DNA of 64,000 nucleotides from positions 46,562,001 to 46,626,000 of the forward strand of contig CM075943.1 in assembly GCA_038030265.1 (NCBI GenBank), written 5' to 3'. The notes beneath the pieces are model-generated. The model ran no database searches. It was not told where the DNA came from and saw nothing but the letters and a program-made list of their open reading frames with translations. Made by a program: the position numbers and the translations under genes. Positions 47,983-61,000 of the stretch are shown piece after piece (the stretch's first letter is position 1; the number at the start of each line of letters is the position of its first letter). The DNA is from Corythucha ciliata (taxonomy: Eukaryota; Arthropoda; Insecta; Hemiptera; Tingidae).

Positions 47983-50406
47983 ATGTCGGGTGGGCCAATA
48001 GAGAATTCCATCCGCCAAAAACTAACGTCTTCCTTGAAACCATCACATCTTGAGGTCTTGAACCAGTCGTACATGCACAATGCTCCCAAAGGTTCTGAGT
48101 CGCATTTCAAAGTAGTTGTTATTTCGGACGAGTTTGAAAACAAGACTCATACTCAGGTAAAAGAACATGCATGTTCTGACTTGAAGAGGATCCGAAAGCG
48201 TTTTATTTTTGGTTTTTAGCGACATAGACATGTCTATCAACTTCTTCAAGAAGAATTGGATAACGGATTACACGCTCTTTCGATTGTGGTGAGTATTCGT
48301 GAAACCCAGGACCGTGCTAAATACCTAAAGCTGGATTTTCTCAGCAAATAAAAACACTAAAGGTCCAATTAGACGAATCGGAAGCTCGGCTGAGTAAAAT
48401 CATAGTGTAATCAGCTCAGCCAGTACACCGCCCAGTGACGGGAGCTAGTCTCGGCCGAGTACTGTCTGAGCTGATTACTCTGAAATTTTACTCGGCCTGG
48501 TACTCGGTAGGTGTAATTGGGCCTTCAGCGTTGCGGATTTTAAATTGATTTCCAGTTACCACTTGTTTACTTTTAAGCGGAAAAAACTTCAAACGAGCTG
48601 TGCTAAGCGTTTTGAGCTGCTATGAAAATCCATCTTAAGTTGTGGTCCTAGATGACAATTGCAGACACATCATTATCCAGCGTTGCTCATTCTCCCAAAA
48701 TTATTGGCACCGCCTTTCACTCTCTCAAGAGTTTTCTGGGCAACGAGTGCATTGGAAACTGTCTATTTTGACCAGAACAGGCGTTATTCACGGAAAAAGA
48801 CTCTTATGTTCCACAAACTGAATATTTCTCTCTGTCCTGAATGCACTACTCGTCCCAAAACTATCATTCACTAACTAATGGGAGGGGGTGGGATGGCAAG
48901 GCGCGCACGAATGATAATGGGATGTGCCATGCTCCGGAGGTGCGTAATGAGTACTTTGAATCGTTTTGATGGGCGGAAGTCATGTGTACCGGTGTCGATT
49001 TAGCTTGGCTGTTCTTCGCTGATTTCTTTGACCATTCGGAGTTATTTTACGCGATATGAGTAATCGACTGTACCGCCTTGCCCCCCCCCCTCATTAATGA
49101 CACTTGTGTGTTCCAATGCAAAATAATGACGTAACAATATATAACAATCATTCCTGCATACATATTTTTTCCGGAATTTTTAGTCGATAAAAGTTTTGCC
49201 ACCTCCAGAAAAATTGCTATCCACGCGTTCCAAAGGTAACTTCTCGCTTAACATTGAATAACAATGTCCTGGGGGGCAAGTACGATGGGGTGTTATAATT
49301 TTAACAGGGCGTTATCCTATCACAATGAGGAAGTTTCATGGGTCAGAACTTATTCATAAATCTATTTTTTAAGGTTTATTTATAAATCGTGAGGTTTAAT
49401 AGAGCATAAATCGTGATCCGTTCGTAAAATAATCCAACAGCTAATAAATACGCTATATTTGAAGTTTTAGGTCATTTCAAACACGCCAGCTAGCATGTTT
49501 GTGTCATATGCGCCTTCCGAAAAAAAAATCGCCAGTAACGTAGCTGTCGGAGAACGGTTTGTTGTGTTTCTTTGCCTTACTTTCTACAAGAGCTCTCTTG
49601 TAAATAATGGAGGATAAACAGATGAGCTATTTAGAGGCATGAAAAGGACAGAGAATACATGGGATATTACGTTGCGGAAAATGTTCGTTTTGGCGGGATT
49701 TAAAATATGCCAACTTTTGTTTATAAATAAAAAATATTTCTGAAGGGTTTTAAATTTTTATTTATTTATTTACGGGGAAGGATTGATATGCCTCATCGAA
49801 AAAAAAAATTTTTTGGAAAATGTGAAACTTCCTCATTAAAGTGGTTGTCACGTGGATACCAGCGATACCACCCGTGTTATTGCATATAACACCCCTTCGT
49901 ACTTCAGCCCCTGAGGTGACAAATAACCGAGAAAATTTAAATTTTGACGCTTTTAAAAATTTAACATTAATTTGTACTGCGCATTTGTTTATTGAAAAAC
50001 AAATGTTAGCAATGCGTTCCAAAGTGATATTATAACGTGACAATAAATAACAATTAAAGTACCATACGACTATGCGCTCCAAATGGTAATGGCAATTACT
50101 TGCAGTACAAGTTAATGGACCTCAGAAAGGGTCTATTTAGCCTGGACACTGTCCGTCCTCTGATAACGGGGAGACTATTACCTTCACGCTGAAAATCAGT
50201 CTTTATAACTGATCATTCACCTCACATTAGTAGTTTTGGTTTTCCCTTTACTGGCTTTACTGCTACGAAAAGTGATTGGAGCTATTGAGTAATATCCTGT
50301 ATTTACGTTTGATTCTCATTTTTAGGCACGTACACCAAAACAGTGGAGTGAATCCGACCAAAAAATCGAGCCCAGTCCAAATTGTCGCGGTGGATTCGGC
50401 AAATAG
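47983..50406 (+). CDS. BOLA1: BolA-like protein 1
   Basis: Three exons, join(47983..48156, 48220..48288, 50326..50406), give 107 aa from the ATG at 47983. Family hallmarks are IRQKLTSSLKPSHLEVLNQS, YMHNAPKGSESHFKVVVIS, the RHRHVYQLLQEEL helix, LHALSIVARTPKQWSESD and the closing SPNCRGGFGK. The conserved His of LHALS is the one BolA proteins use with a monothiol glutaredoxin to bind an Fe-S cluster. BOLA1 acts in mitochondria with GLRX5 and in redox control. An in-frame ATG at 47863 would add 40 residues rich in Arg, Ser and Asn, which could be a mitochondrial presequence. However, TTTTTCAG just before 47957 could instead be a 5' UTR acceptor. Intron 2 carries MITE family F copy 2. Confidence 0.95.
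48359..48525. mobile_element. MITE family F, copy 2
   Basis: Starts AAAGGTCCAATTAGACGAA and ends ACTCGGTAGGTGTAATTGGG then CCTT. The interior has CTCGGCTGAGTAAAAT and CTCGGCCGAGTACTG in inverted arrangement. Lies in BOLA1 intron 2. Related to 22267-22404. Confidence 0.8.
48526..50325. other. Remainder of BOLA1 intron 2
   Basis: No exon or RNA gene recognised. Contains a C-run at about 49081 and AT-rich sequence. Confidence 0.5.
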
Positions 50407-50468
50407 TTTGGTTGAATGTAATATTGTATGGACTGAAAATTCGAAAATATTCATGTTGTTTCGAATAT

Positions 50469-50480
50469 AATAAAAATAAA
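50469..50480 (+). other. Poly(A) signals of BOLA1
   Basis: Two back-to-back AATAAA hexamers, 63 bases after the stop codon. Confidence 0.75.
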
Positions 50481-52002
50481 GTGATATAGTATGGTGATTC
50501 AATGATAGTCGCACCGCTAATTATTGTAAGTTGTAAGTTGTGATGTACTCGAAGTGTCTATATGTATAGTGCGGTCTGTCTTAATCATATTAGGGGTGAG
50601 CTTTCTTGATGGATCAAGAATATAGATGATCCAGAGGGCTCAATACCGCAACGGACATGCAGTTCATCATAATTGTATAGAAAATTCCGTGCTACAATGG
50701 TACTCCTCCTAGGGCCGGATACGACTATATTCGTTCGATGTTCAATTCTGTCTTGTGGCCATAAGTGACTCAAGAAATTGAACACACCCAATGCTCCATG
50801 CTGGAAGAATTTTCGTTCGCGCGTGTAGTAGTTGTAGTGAGCTTGTCTATTGCGTGTCTTTATTCTTATTAACGATTACTTATTAAAACCCTCGGCAACG
50901 GTTAACGGTTATTAACACCCTCAGCCCGAGCCCTGAGCGGGAAAAGGGCCAATGCTTATTCATCTCAAATGGCGGGAAACTCCCCCCCAGTTACAGACCA
51001 TCTGCTGCTACCCCTTGCCGTTCATGCCATAGTTCTTTTTCTTGGCCGTATTATGACGAGGGCGCTAACGTTGTTATCCCGTGACTTCTCCTTTTATTTA
51101 CTACGAAGTATTTGCTGTGTGTGTGGCCCCCGTTCACCGGATTTATCGAGCTGTATTTGGCTAAGATCTTCATATTCTTAGTATCATGTAAATTCAAAGC
51201 GACTTAAGTGTCCCAGCGGGAGTTATTTCATTTTTAATTCAAGGTTTAAGCATGCCGTTAAATGTGCGCCATCTTGTCTCACAGCAGTGATTTTGTTTAT
51301 GACTTACAAAAAAAAAATGCCCCTGGCAAGTCACAACATATTTACCGAGAGATTATCTTGGTGGCTTAATGGGTAGTTATTGAAAGTGACTAAAGTGAAT
51401 TCTCGCTCATTAAACACCCCCTCCGGTTACTGTGTTCGTGAGAGATTTAATTGTACCTGTCGGCCCCGATTTAGCGAACTAGTAAGTTTTGCTAATTTAC
51501 TTTTTTATTTAGGTATTAAAGCCCGTTCACAAGCTCTATGTTTGCGTTGTGTGGAGTTTAAGCAACGAAACCAATTTATTCCCTCGTCAAATGAAGCAAT
51601 TTGATAGGTTGCACAGACACCACACAACGAAAACAGAGCTTGTGAACGGGCCTTTAATGTTGTGCATTGTCAAGTCTCTCTCCCCTGTCGCGATTTAGAG
51701 TATTGACAATGACATTCTATCGGGTTTTAGGAAGTACGCGAACTCAACTCTTCTGTTTAACAGAACTTTTGTCTTGAAACCTGTCCTTTTTGTACTGATG
51801 TGATGCTGTTCTCGGGCCTAGATTGTAATAATAGTTTGCCTTGGGTAAAATCTCAGAGTTCGTCTTGTCAGTACTTCTGGAAAGCTTGACTTCCTAATAT
51901 TAGATGAAAGGTAAGCGATTCACCCTTGGATGGTTGTGTGTAATCGTTTATCGGTGGATGTTTTGTGTCATTTGCAGGCTTGGTGATGTACTTCAGTACC
52001 AC
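50481..52002. other. Upstream flank of ash1, no other gene
   Basis: Short open frames on both strands show no recognisable motif. Contains piggyBac-like MITE copy 2. A TTTGCAG acceptor at 51971-51977 marks the start of the exon carrying the likely ash1 start codon, so at least one untranslated exon should lie upstream. Confidence 0.5.
51520..51653. mobile_element. piggyBac-like MITE, copy 2 (TTAA target)
   Basis: 134 bp, about the same size and very similar throughout to 5006-5141 (TTCACAAGCTCTATGTTTGC, TTTATTCCCTCG, AATGAAGCA). TTAA lies immediately outside both ends (51516-51519, 51654-51657). Confidence 0.9.
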
Positions 52003-55000
52003 ATGGATTTTCGAGTCATGCCTCAAGTAGACAAAAGCGCGTCAACTTATTCGCCTCCTGTTCAATATGTTCCTGGTATCGCGTCCACGTCCAACCTCAC
52101 TCGACCGGAGATGCCTAAGGTAATATATTCATCCTAATTTTAATTTCTTGTTTTTTGTGGGTGATTTGGGTCTAATTCAGCCCGGAGGCCCGAATGCCAA
52201 CTACTTGTTAACCAAAGCCGCCTTCAACCTTAGGACCAGGGGCCAGTTCTGTAAGGCGGCGTTTAATTTCACTCTCATACAGTTCGAGTTGTTTCTATCC
52301 GTCCTAGACGCTGTTACGCCGCCACCTAACTTTTCACTGGCACTAGGTCTGTTCGGTGGCTGTTGGCATTAACCCCGGGTTTTGACCAGCTGGCATGGAT
52401 GACGGGGAGTGGGTCGAGGATAACCCGGGAGTCTATTCTGAATTCAGGGGAAAATGCCGCAAGCGGGATTCCATGACGCCCAATAAGAAACAACATTATC
52501 CCGCCATTGCAACCACACTTGCGGCATGTTCCCGCGACGTAATATGTGAATAGGCCTCCAGGTGCCTTTTCCCGAACGGTCGGGATGAAAATGCCGCAAG
52601 AGGGAACGATGGACGCCGTTTTTTAGAAATGCTGTTATCCCACCTTGGCAACCGTACTTGCGGGATTTTTTCCAGACACCTCTGAATGGGGCTCCAGGAC
52701 TTGCACATGCCAGGTCACTTCCCGGCCGGTCAGTCAGGCTCATTCTGGCAATGTAGCCTCTCGACCCTTGTGGCTGACAAACAAGATTAAGTGCCCTCAA
52801 GAAACTGTTAGCCCTGTCAATATAAACCTTAGTTATTGCAAAAAAGCGCACTGTTCTAAATTTTTATTGTGGATTTCACCACCTCGGCTTAAGGTTCGGC
52901 TTAACTAAGCCAAACCTTGTTTACATAAAATTCAATGCATTTTCTCTTGATTCCAACTTAATTTTAAAGCGAGCCTTAAGCGACCCATACACGTACAATA
53001 AATATTGCGCGGATTGTACAATAAAACTGAACGTTTGTGGGTTGTATTGATGGGTTGCACAATATAAATGTACACTCATTTTTATTCTTTAAACATCTGG
53101 AAACAAAATATTGCGCAATCTAGTTTGTGCAATAATACAGGGTGCTAGGGGATAAGTGTGACAAACATTTTTGGGCGATAGTAGGTCTCATTTGCGACCG
53201 AAATCACCATATACACCGTAGTCCGAAAATCGAAACCCTTCGAGATATGATTTTTCTAACGATTTTTAAGGCTTACACAATTTTTTAAACTAACGGCGAG
53301 AAACTCGCGTTCAATTTGAATTTTTGGTGATGGATTCGGAAAGAGAACACTATTTTCTGTTAGGATTATCCATTTTCGATAGATGTTAACTATGTTATGT
53401 GCCCTTAAATGCGGCACAAAGTCTGCAAATCGGGGATCTTATTTTTTTCAAAAAAATTCAATCCACGTTTGTCCACACTAAATCTGAGTGTACGGACAAC
53501 CCGTGATTCAGAAAAACATCTTCAAAGTGTCCTTTACAAATCATGAGCGTTTTCTTAGTTGTCTGGTGATTTTTCGTCAGAAATGACGATTTCTTGGAAA
53601 AAATATCGGTTTTTCTCTACAAAATCGCTTGTTTTGACCTGAAAAATTTGAACAAGTTTTGTGGTTTTAGCGTGACAAAAAGCACTAAAACCTTATCCAA
53701 AGCCATACGTTGAATCGAACTGATTATGCACGCCTACCAAACTAACGAAAAATGTCGCTCCGGCAGCTGGGGTGTCGGATAGAGAGATTTCACGAAATAC
53801 GAATTTCGTTAATTTCACTTCACAAGCGATTATTCAGCAAGAATGGCTATAAAAATGTAGAATAACAAAGTGAAATGTTAATTAATGCAGAATAATAGTT
53901 AAATATCTAAAAACGTCGAAACTTGTAGTAGTGTAATGCACTTAACCCGACAGCCAGCTGCCGGAGCGACGTTTTTTGATACTTTGGCAGGCGCTCACAT
54001 TGAATTCCACTCCAAGGTTAGCTTTGGATGTGGTTTTATACCTTTTTAGCGTGTTAAAATCACAATGATTGATCGAATTTTTCAGGTCAAAACAATCGAT
54101 TTTGAAGGGAAAAAACATTATTTTTTCTAAAAAATGGTCATTTCTGACGAAAACTCGCCAATCAACTAAGAAAACGCTTATCAATACTTTTGTAAAGGAC
54201 ACGTTGAAGATGTTTTTCTGAATCACGGGTTGTCCGTACACTCGGATTTAGTGAGGACAAACGGGAACTGACTTTTTTTGAAAAAAATAAAATCCCCGAT
54301 TTGCATTACTTTGAGCCGCATTTAAAGGCACATAAAATAGTTAACTTCTATCAAAAATGGCTAATGCTAACAGAAAATAGTGTGCTTTTTCCGAATCCAT
54401 CACCAAAAGTTGCAAAAATTCAAATTGAATGCGAGTTTCTCGCAGTTAGTTTAAAAAAAATGATGAAAGCCTTAAAAATCGTTTGAAAAATCATATCTCG
54501 AAGGGTTTTGATTTTCGGACTATGGTTTGTATGGTGATTTCGGTCGCAAATGAGGTCTACTTTCACCCAAATTTTTTTGTCACACTTATCCCCTTCCACC
54601 CTGTATTGTACGTCTACGGACCCCTTTAAGCCGAGGTGGTGAAATCTACCCATAAGGGTTAGGTCAACACTGTCGGTTTAAGCGTTTCTAAGGGTTTAAA
54701 CGATTTTGTATTCAAAATACTAAATTCCGATTGGGGTTTAGCCTCTCAAGCTCAGCTTAGTGTTAAACGGAACCCATGTGGTCTACCTGGGCCTTGTTTC
54801 CTCGGCCCCCCTCCAATCATACCTCGCCTACTCGGCGTTGCGTAAATTATCGCCGTAGTTCTGCACCAATCCTGAATTTTAAGGTCTCATTTTAATCTCC
54901 AGATAATTCCGCATACACGTTAAGTCTTGCTTTTCCAAATAAGACAACGGAAGAGCTCGAATTTTCAAGGTCAAAGTTTATGTGGGTTTTATAGTTGTTT

Positions 55001-58000
55001 CAAGGGTGAAATATGAAAAATGACTATTTATCGGGCGTGCGGAATTATCTGGAGATTGAAATGAGACCTTAAAATCCAGGATTGGTGCAGAACTACGGCG
55101 ACAATTTACGTAACGCCGAGTAGGCGACGTATGATTGGAGGGGGGTCGAGGAAACACATATACAACTCCCCCATAAGAGGGAACTGCAGTGATGATTCCT
55201 CGACCCCCCTCCAATCACGCCTCGTCTACTACTCGGCATACATTTTCTGGCATTATTTTCACACCAATCCTGGTTTTTAAGGACTCGTTTTAATCTTCAG
55301 GAAATTCCGCAAATGCAGTAGTTTTCCTTTTTTCAAATAAGTCGAAAAAAAAAACGTGAAATTACAAGGTAAAAGTTCAGGGCGAATTTAAAATAACTTC
55401 TGGGATGAAATTTGAAAAAAGGAAAACTACTGCATATGCGGAATTTCCTGAAGATTAAAACGAGTCCTTGAAAACCAGGATTGGTGCAGAAATAAGGCCA
55501 GAAAATGTAAGCTGAGTAGTTGACGAGGGGTGATTATAAGGGGGTCGAGGAATCATCCGTGCAACTCCCCCTTAAAGGAAAAAATGCATTGAATTTTATG
55601 TAAACAAGGTTCGGCTTTGTTAAGCCGAACTTCAAGCTGAGGTGGTGAAATCCACCATAAGTATGTTGTTTCTGCATGTTCTAATTGTGTACAACCAAGT
55701 TTGCAGCTTCGAAAGGCTGGAGCTTTCTCCGTGGCGCTCGAAAACCAGCAAAATTTTCGTCGTTGTTGCTATTACTCGCACATAATTTTGAAATGGCGTT
55801 AGAGCTATTATGATGTTGATGGCCCATAAAAGTCGGAATTTCAAAATTTTTGTTTTCCGACAAATCTAATGTGTTTTTGCGAGGAAATTGGAGTGAGAAA
55901 CTCGAAAAAAAATATATAAAAAATCCCAGAGCCGTAGTTTTTAATTCAACGGAGGAAATTACACTAAAATACGTCCCATACGTCCACAACCTTTACAACT
56001 AAAATACGTCCTTCTACGAACCAAACTACCTTTTAAAATTTTTAAAAATAAATGCAATTTTATAAATAAATTTTTATAAATAAATGCTCATCATTTTTGA
56101 ATTCAGCAAGCAAAGAAACCACACTGTACAAATTTTTAAACGAAAACGGACACACCTTTTAATTTCCGCCTCAATGACCCTCAAAAAACTTACTTCGCGT
56201 TGCTTTGGCAATAAATTTGAATTTGGAAATGGACAAAAATTCGCTTCAAATCATCATTTCGTACAAGAAAAAATTGATATACAGGGTGGATCCGTATAAG
56301 TGTGACCAAAATTTTTGGGTAAAACTACGTTAAAAGTGGAGTAAAATGGTACCTTCGGAAGTGTCCTACGTCGATCCGTTCCGGAGTTATGATTTTTTTT
56401 GTGTTTAAAAAAGTAACCAATGCTTGCTTCAAAAAATCCGCAATTTCTCGGCTTATATCGCACCAAATCAAAAAGTGATGGTATCCGCATACATTTTCTG
56501 GCATTATTTTTGCACCAATCCTGGTCATCACTGCAGTTCCCTCTTATGGGGGAGTTGTATGTGTGTTTCCTCGACCCCCCTCCAATCATACGTCGCCTAC
56601 TCGGCGTTACGTAAATTGTCGCCAAGAACGGATCGACGTAGGACACTTCCGAAGGTACCATTTTACTCCACTTTTAACGTAGTTTTACCCAAAAATTTTT
56701 GTCACACTTATACGGATCCACCCTGTATTGGTAATGAAAATTCCTATCGACTTGAAATTTTTTTGTAGTGTCATCATATAAAGTATTAGGGTGATTCCAC
56801 TAAAAGTGGCGAAATAAGGGCTAGCAAGTCTCGATACTTTTTTGGCTACATTGTCAAAGTTTTCCTATCCGAACATGTATTTCCATGCTCCCGATTGTGA
56901 GTCAAAAGTAGCGTGTCCTATGGGAATTATCCTGTGAAATATTGCTGGCCCGTAGAAGGATAACTATTACTGTCATGTGCGTTTTGAAAACGGAGGATGG
57001 CAGGCCTGTTACTCCAAGGTTCGGCTCAACCCCGCTTTAAGCTCAATGTGCATTGTGTCGTCGGTGCTAGAAGACCATCGCTCAAGTTCTTGATGAGTAT
57101 TTTTATTGTCTGTCATTCCCCTGTTACACATAACTGGCCTGTTTGAAGGAGTTGATTTTTAGTGCATTTCATTCTGAAAATGCACTATTGGTCTCGTCGT
57201 GATGGTGGCAAACATGGGTCATGTCATGTTTTTTTTCTTCTAAAATTGGTTGGGTTAGCTGGTGAGCCTCCAGAAATATTTGTTTTACACATTAAGAAGT
57301 TACCTTGATGGGGTAAAAATTGGAAAAACTGAGTTTTGTCATTCCCCTGGATTAACAGATTAGTGGGCATGCCAGGGGAATGACTGCTGACTAGGGGAAC
57401 GATATTTTCTTCCCTTGATATTTGGTGAGCAAACTAGCTTTTCGTTTTCTTGGCCTGGGTTCGCTCTGCTGTCGATTTAAAGTTAGGTTTTACACTTTTG
57501 GACAAAATTGGCCATCTTTGAGCATCTGTATCTCGGGATCTACTGGTCCATAATTTTTCGTTTTTCACTCAAAATGTGGGTATTTGTTGTCTGCTTCAAA
57601 TAATATCGACTGGTTAAAGGTGAAAGGTTGTAACCCTCGATTCCCAAATTTTATAGGAATGCCAAAATACTGTAAATAAAAATCACAAAGACCACTTTGA
57701 AAACGCTTACAAGTACGCCAAAATGCCCACGCCCTTTCTCCAAATCTACCCCTCATGCCAGTGTTCACTACAGTAACATGTTGCAAGGGGGTTATAACAT
57801 CTTACCGGTCTTCGTTTGACGTATTGTGTGGGTTACACCAACATTAATTGTATTTTATCTTGCTGCCCCTTTTTGACCGGCTTACAACCTTTTAACAGTA
57901 CCTCCGGGAGAGTGGAAACTACGAAATAGCGCAGAAATCGCACTTTTCAAAAAATTGAGGGTTACAATCTTTTACCTTTAACCAGTCGATATTAAAAGAG

Positions 58001-61000
58001 CTCTTACGCCTAAATTAACGCTTCAAAGTTGTAACCGGAAATCCGCAACAACTCCGAAAATTTCGCCGTTTTTTGAGCACCCCGAGTAAGTTTTCGAAGC
58101 TGCAAACTTGGTTTACGTTACTAGCACACGTCCGAGCAACATATTGCAACATATCAAAAATTCAGAGCATGGCACTTTTTTTGGGTATTTTTAGGGTTTT
58201 TTACTGGGCTGCTTGGACTCCTATTATTGTCTTGGGGTTGAAGACGACCAGAGTTTGTCGTCCTCGCTTTACACTCGAAGACAAGTTAATCTGTCCGCTG
58301 CACGCTGAGTTCCTCGGCATTGCATAGCGGGCTTTTCCACAGGTTTTCGGCATTCACTGAGCCAACTGTCGGTGTTGTGGAGCTCGCAAACGGAATGGTT
58401 GAAAGCACTGCGCCTAAAAATTCAACTTATTTCATAGTCCAGGCTGGTGTTAAAGCCATATTGTTGTCCTCGGATTGTTTCAGTTTGGAGTTCCTAGTGA
58501 CATCCTTACCAGCTGTGACTGGAGCGCCGTCATCCATCGACCCGCTGAAGACTCGGAACCGGAAGACTTACCCTCCACCGTGGATATCGACGCGATCAAA
58601 GTAAATGGATATTTTGTCCGTAGTTTTCAAAAGTACCGCTGATAATTTCATTTCACCTTGTTAGGAACCAGCAACGCCTTTGCCTTCTATGACTCCATGC
58701 CCTCATCCTGATGACGATGGTTCTGACTCTGATGACGAAGATTCGTCAGGCTCCGAGAGTGACGCTGGAAGTTCATCCGACTCTGAATCTCCGTCGCAAG
58801 TAAATCGTTACCCTCTCCGGCAACAGTTGGAAAGAGTGAGGAGTTGCGGTATAATTTTTTTTCTCAATTTTTTCAGGATGTATCGGGGTCTGGAAGTAGT
58901 TTGAGTGAGGATAGTGACAGCTCCGATGCTTCTGCTTCTGGAAAGAAGCAGCATGTAAATTCGGAGAGCTCGGAAAGTCCTCTTCAAGAAGAATCACCTA
59001 ATGCTTTCAGCGTGAGTGATCATACATTCTTCATTAATTAGCAGAGCTGATGTATTATTGACTGGCACATTTATTTTTCATTTAGAGCACTGTGAAGCTG
59101 AAATTATCGAAGCCAAGCCCCAGTCATTCGAGCTCGTCATCCTCTTCGAGTTCGTCGTCTGAAAATGAGGAAACATCGAAAGGCGTCTCGCAAAGTCCCG
59201 ACAAGTTGGTAGCAGCCAATCCTACAGCGGCGGTGACGGTAAAAAACGCCGCTTTTAAAGGCAATGCGTCCGTCTCGAGATTATCTTCGACGCATGGAAA
59301 GGAAGTCAAAGATCTGAAGCCATCAAAGGTGATCGTGTCGTCTGAGAGAAATAAAAATCCGCTGCGAACGAGTGCGGCTAAATCTCCTGGCAGTGTCAGT
59401 CAAACGTCTGTGAGAAGAGCCGCCTTTAGACCTGCTTCTCAAAGTAAAACTGTCGTGCCATCTAGAAAGTCGTCGCGAGTGGTCAGAAAACCCCCTAGGA
59501 CTCGGCGTTCGGTGAGTGCTTGATCATTTGTGGCTGTTAAACCCGGAGGGTTTCACAAATTTGTAAATGACCTTAATCACCGGTTGCGTCTCGTTTTATA
59601 GGGCACAGCAGTTGAAGGGGAAAGCAGTTCCCAATCAGAATCTTCGGACGAAGATGATAAAGCACGAGGAAATGCTGACGAGATCACAAATCTTGCTCAT
59701 CAACTCAGAGTTCAGGGGATATCTGACCCATTAGAGGTAAGACTGAGGTTTTTTGCTCATCGTCATTTTTTTACCATCTCTTTCGAACTTATACTAACCT
59801 AAACAATTTGTAATTTTCCGCAAATAAAATTAAGGAAATCAACCAAGAAGATCTCGCTGCCATCTTGCCCGATGTCACTGGTGGAGGATCTTTGGACGGT
59901 TTTGAGGAGTCAGCGGCTCATTCAACCTCATCGCGTTCGTCATCCTCCTCATCGTCGTCCTCCTCGTCTGACTCTGACACTGAACAGATTGTCAGCGATG
60001 TGATATCTAGGATACAGGACGAAAGCGAGCCACCTCCCCCGTCGAAGTCGACCGCGAGGACAAACGTTCACCTGTCGCCTTCGAGTCCCCTGAGTGGCAA
60101 ATCTTCCAGGAATCAGGTGTGTACTTGTGTTATTTTCGCCTTTGAGTCATGCTCCCACGCTGTGTTTAACTATTTTTTCGGCAGATTGGAAGCGGTTATT
60201 CGTCAAACCTTCTGGCAGATTTTGTTGAAAAAACGGAACTGCTTTCGCGAGGAGGTGGCTCCGTGTCGTCGTCCTCGGACTGTCCGCAACGCAATGAGGA
60301 GAAAAACAGCGAAGCTGCTCCATCAAGCAGTTCCGAAGAAGTTCTAAAACGAAGAAGAGGTCGCCCTAGTAGACAACTTAGAGGTATCTTGCGTTATTTC
60401 TTTTCGATGCCATCTTTTCCATGTCATAATTATGTACTCACAGATTTGGTTTTTTATACGGTAATTGTTCCTCTCATAGGAGGTAATTCTACGGGAAACC
60501 AAAACAGCATTACTGGTATGCCCGAGCTGGAAGCCTACATGAGGCTGGACTGTTCCCAGAGTAATGTCTCTCCAGACTCGGGCATTCAGAGCGTAGCAGG
60601 CTCTCCTGCTGGCGCCCATCACAGTCCCCCAGGGTCTCCAAGGTCGCCGGTGCCTCCTTCGCACATCTGCGGACCTCCGGTGTTGTCCAAGGCCTCCTCG
60701 CCTTCTCCTTCACATCAAAATAGTCTGTTCTCGAGCAATGTGAGTACTTAAACGTGAATTTTTGGTATCATCGTGTAAATATTCAATTTTTCATTTCAGG
60801 AAAAGATATCAAAAATGGTCGCTTCGACTGGGAAAATTAAAGTAGATAACGGCGTGAAGAAGGGGCCTAGTAGGCCGAAAGTGTCCGTTCACGGTCTTGC
60901 CACGTTCGGTCGGAGAAGACGTAAAAGGTTGAAAAAAACTGACAACCAGATAAAAAACTCGATAATTCAACTGAAAGAACAACCAGATACGACGAGGAGG

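Larger units (their letters stand above)
52862..55665. repeat. Nested foldback block in ash1 intron 1
   Basis: The left arm (52862-52945) has GTGGATTTCACCACCTCGGC, AAGGTTCGGCTTAA and TAAAATTCAATGCATTTTCT. The right arm (about 55580-55665) has the inverse of each. A third copy of the TTAAGCCGAGGTGGTGAAAT end is at 54630-54650, so at least two outer elements overlap. Inside lie a split element with CATACACGTACAATA ends (52985-53135 plus 54605-54632), family B copy 1 and family A copies 2 and 3. Confidence 0.75.

Noticed and set aside
50585..50791. 68-codon minus-strand frame upstream of ash1
   Set aside because: No splice sites, start context or recognisable motif; likely random or old repeat DNA.
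56254..56768. Two frames on opposite strands encoding the same 30-residue peptide
   Set aside because: An artefact of the near-perfect inverted arms of the short family B element.
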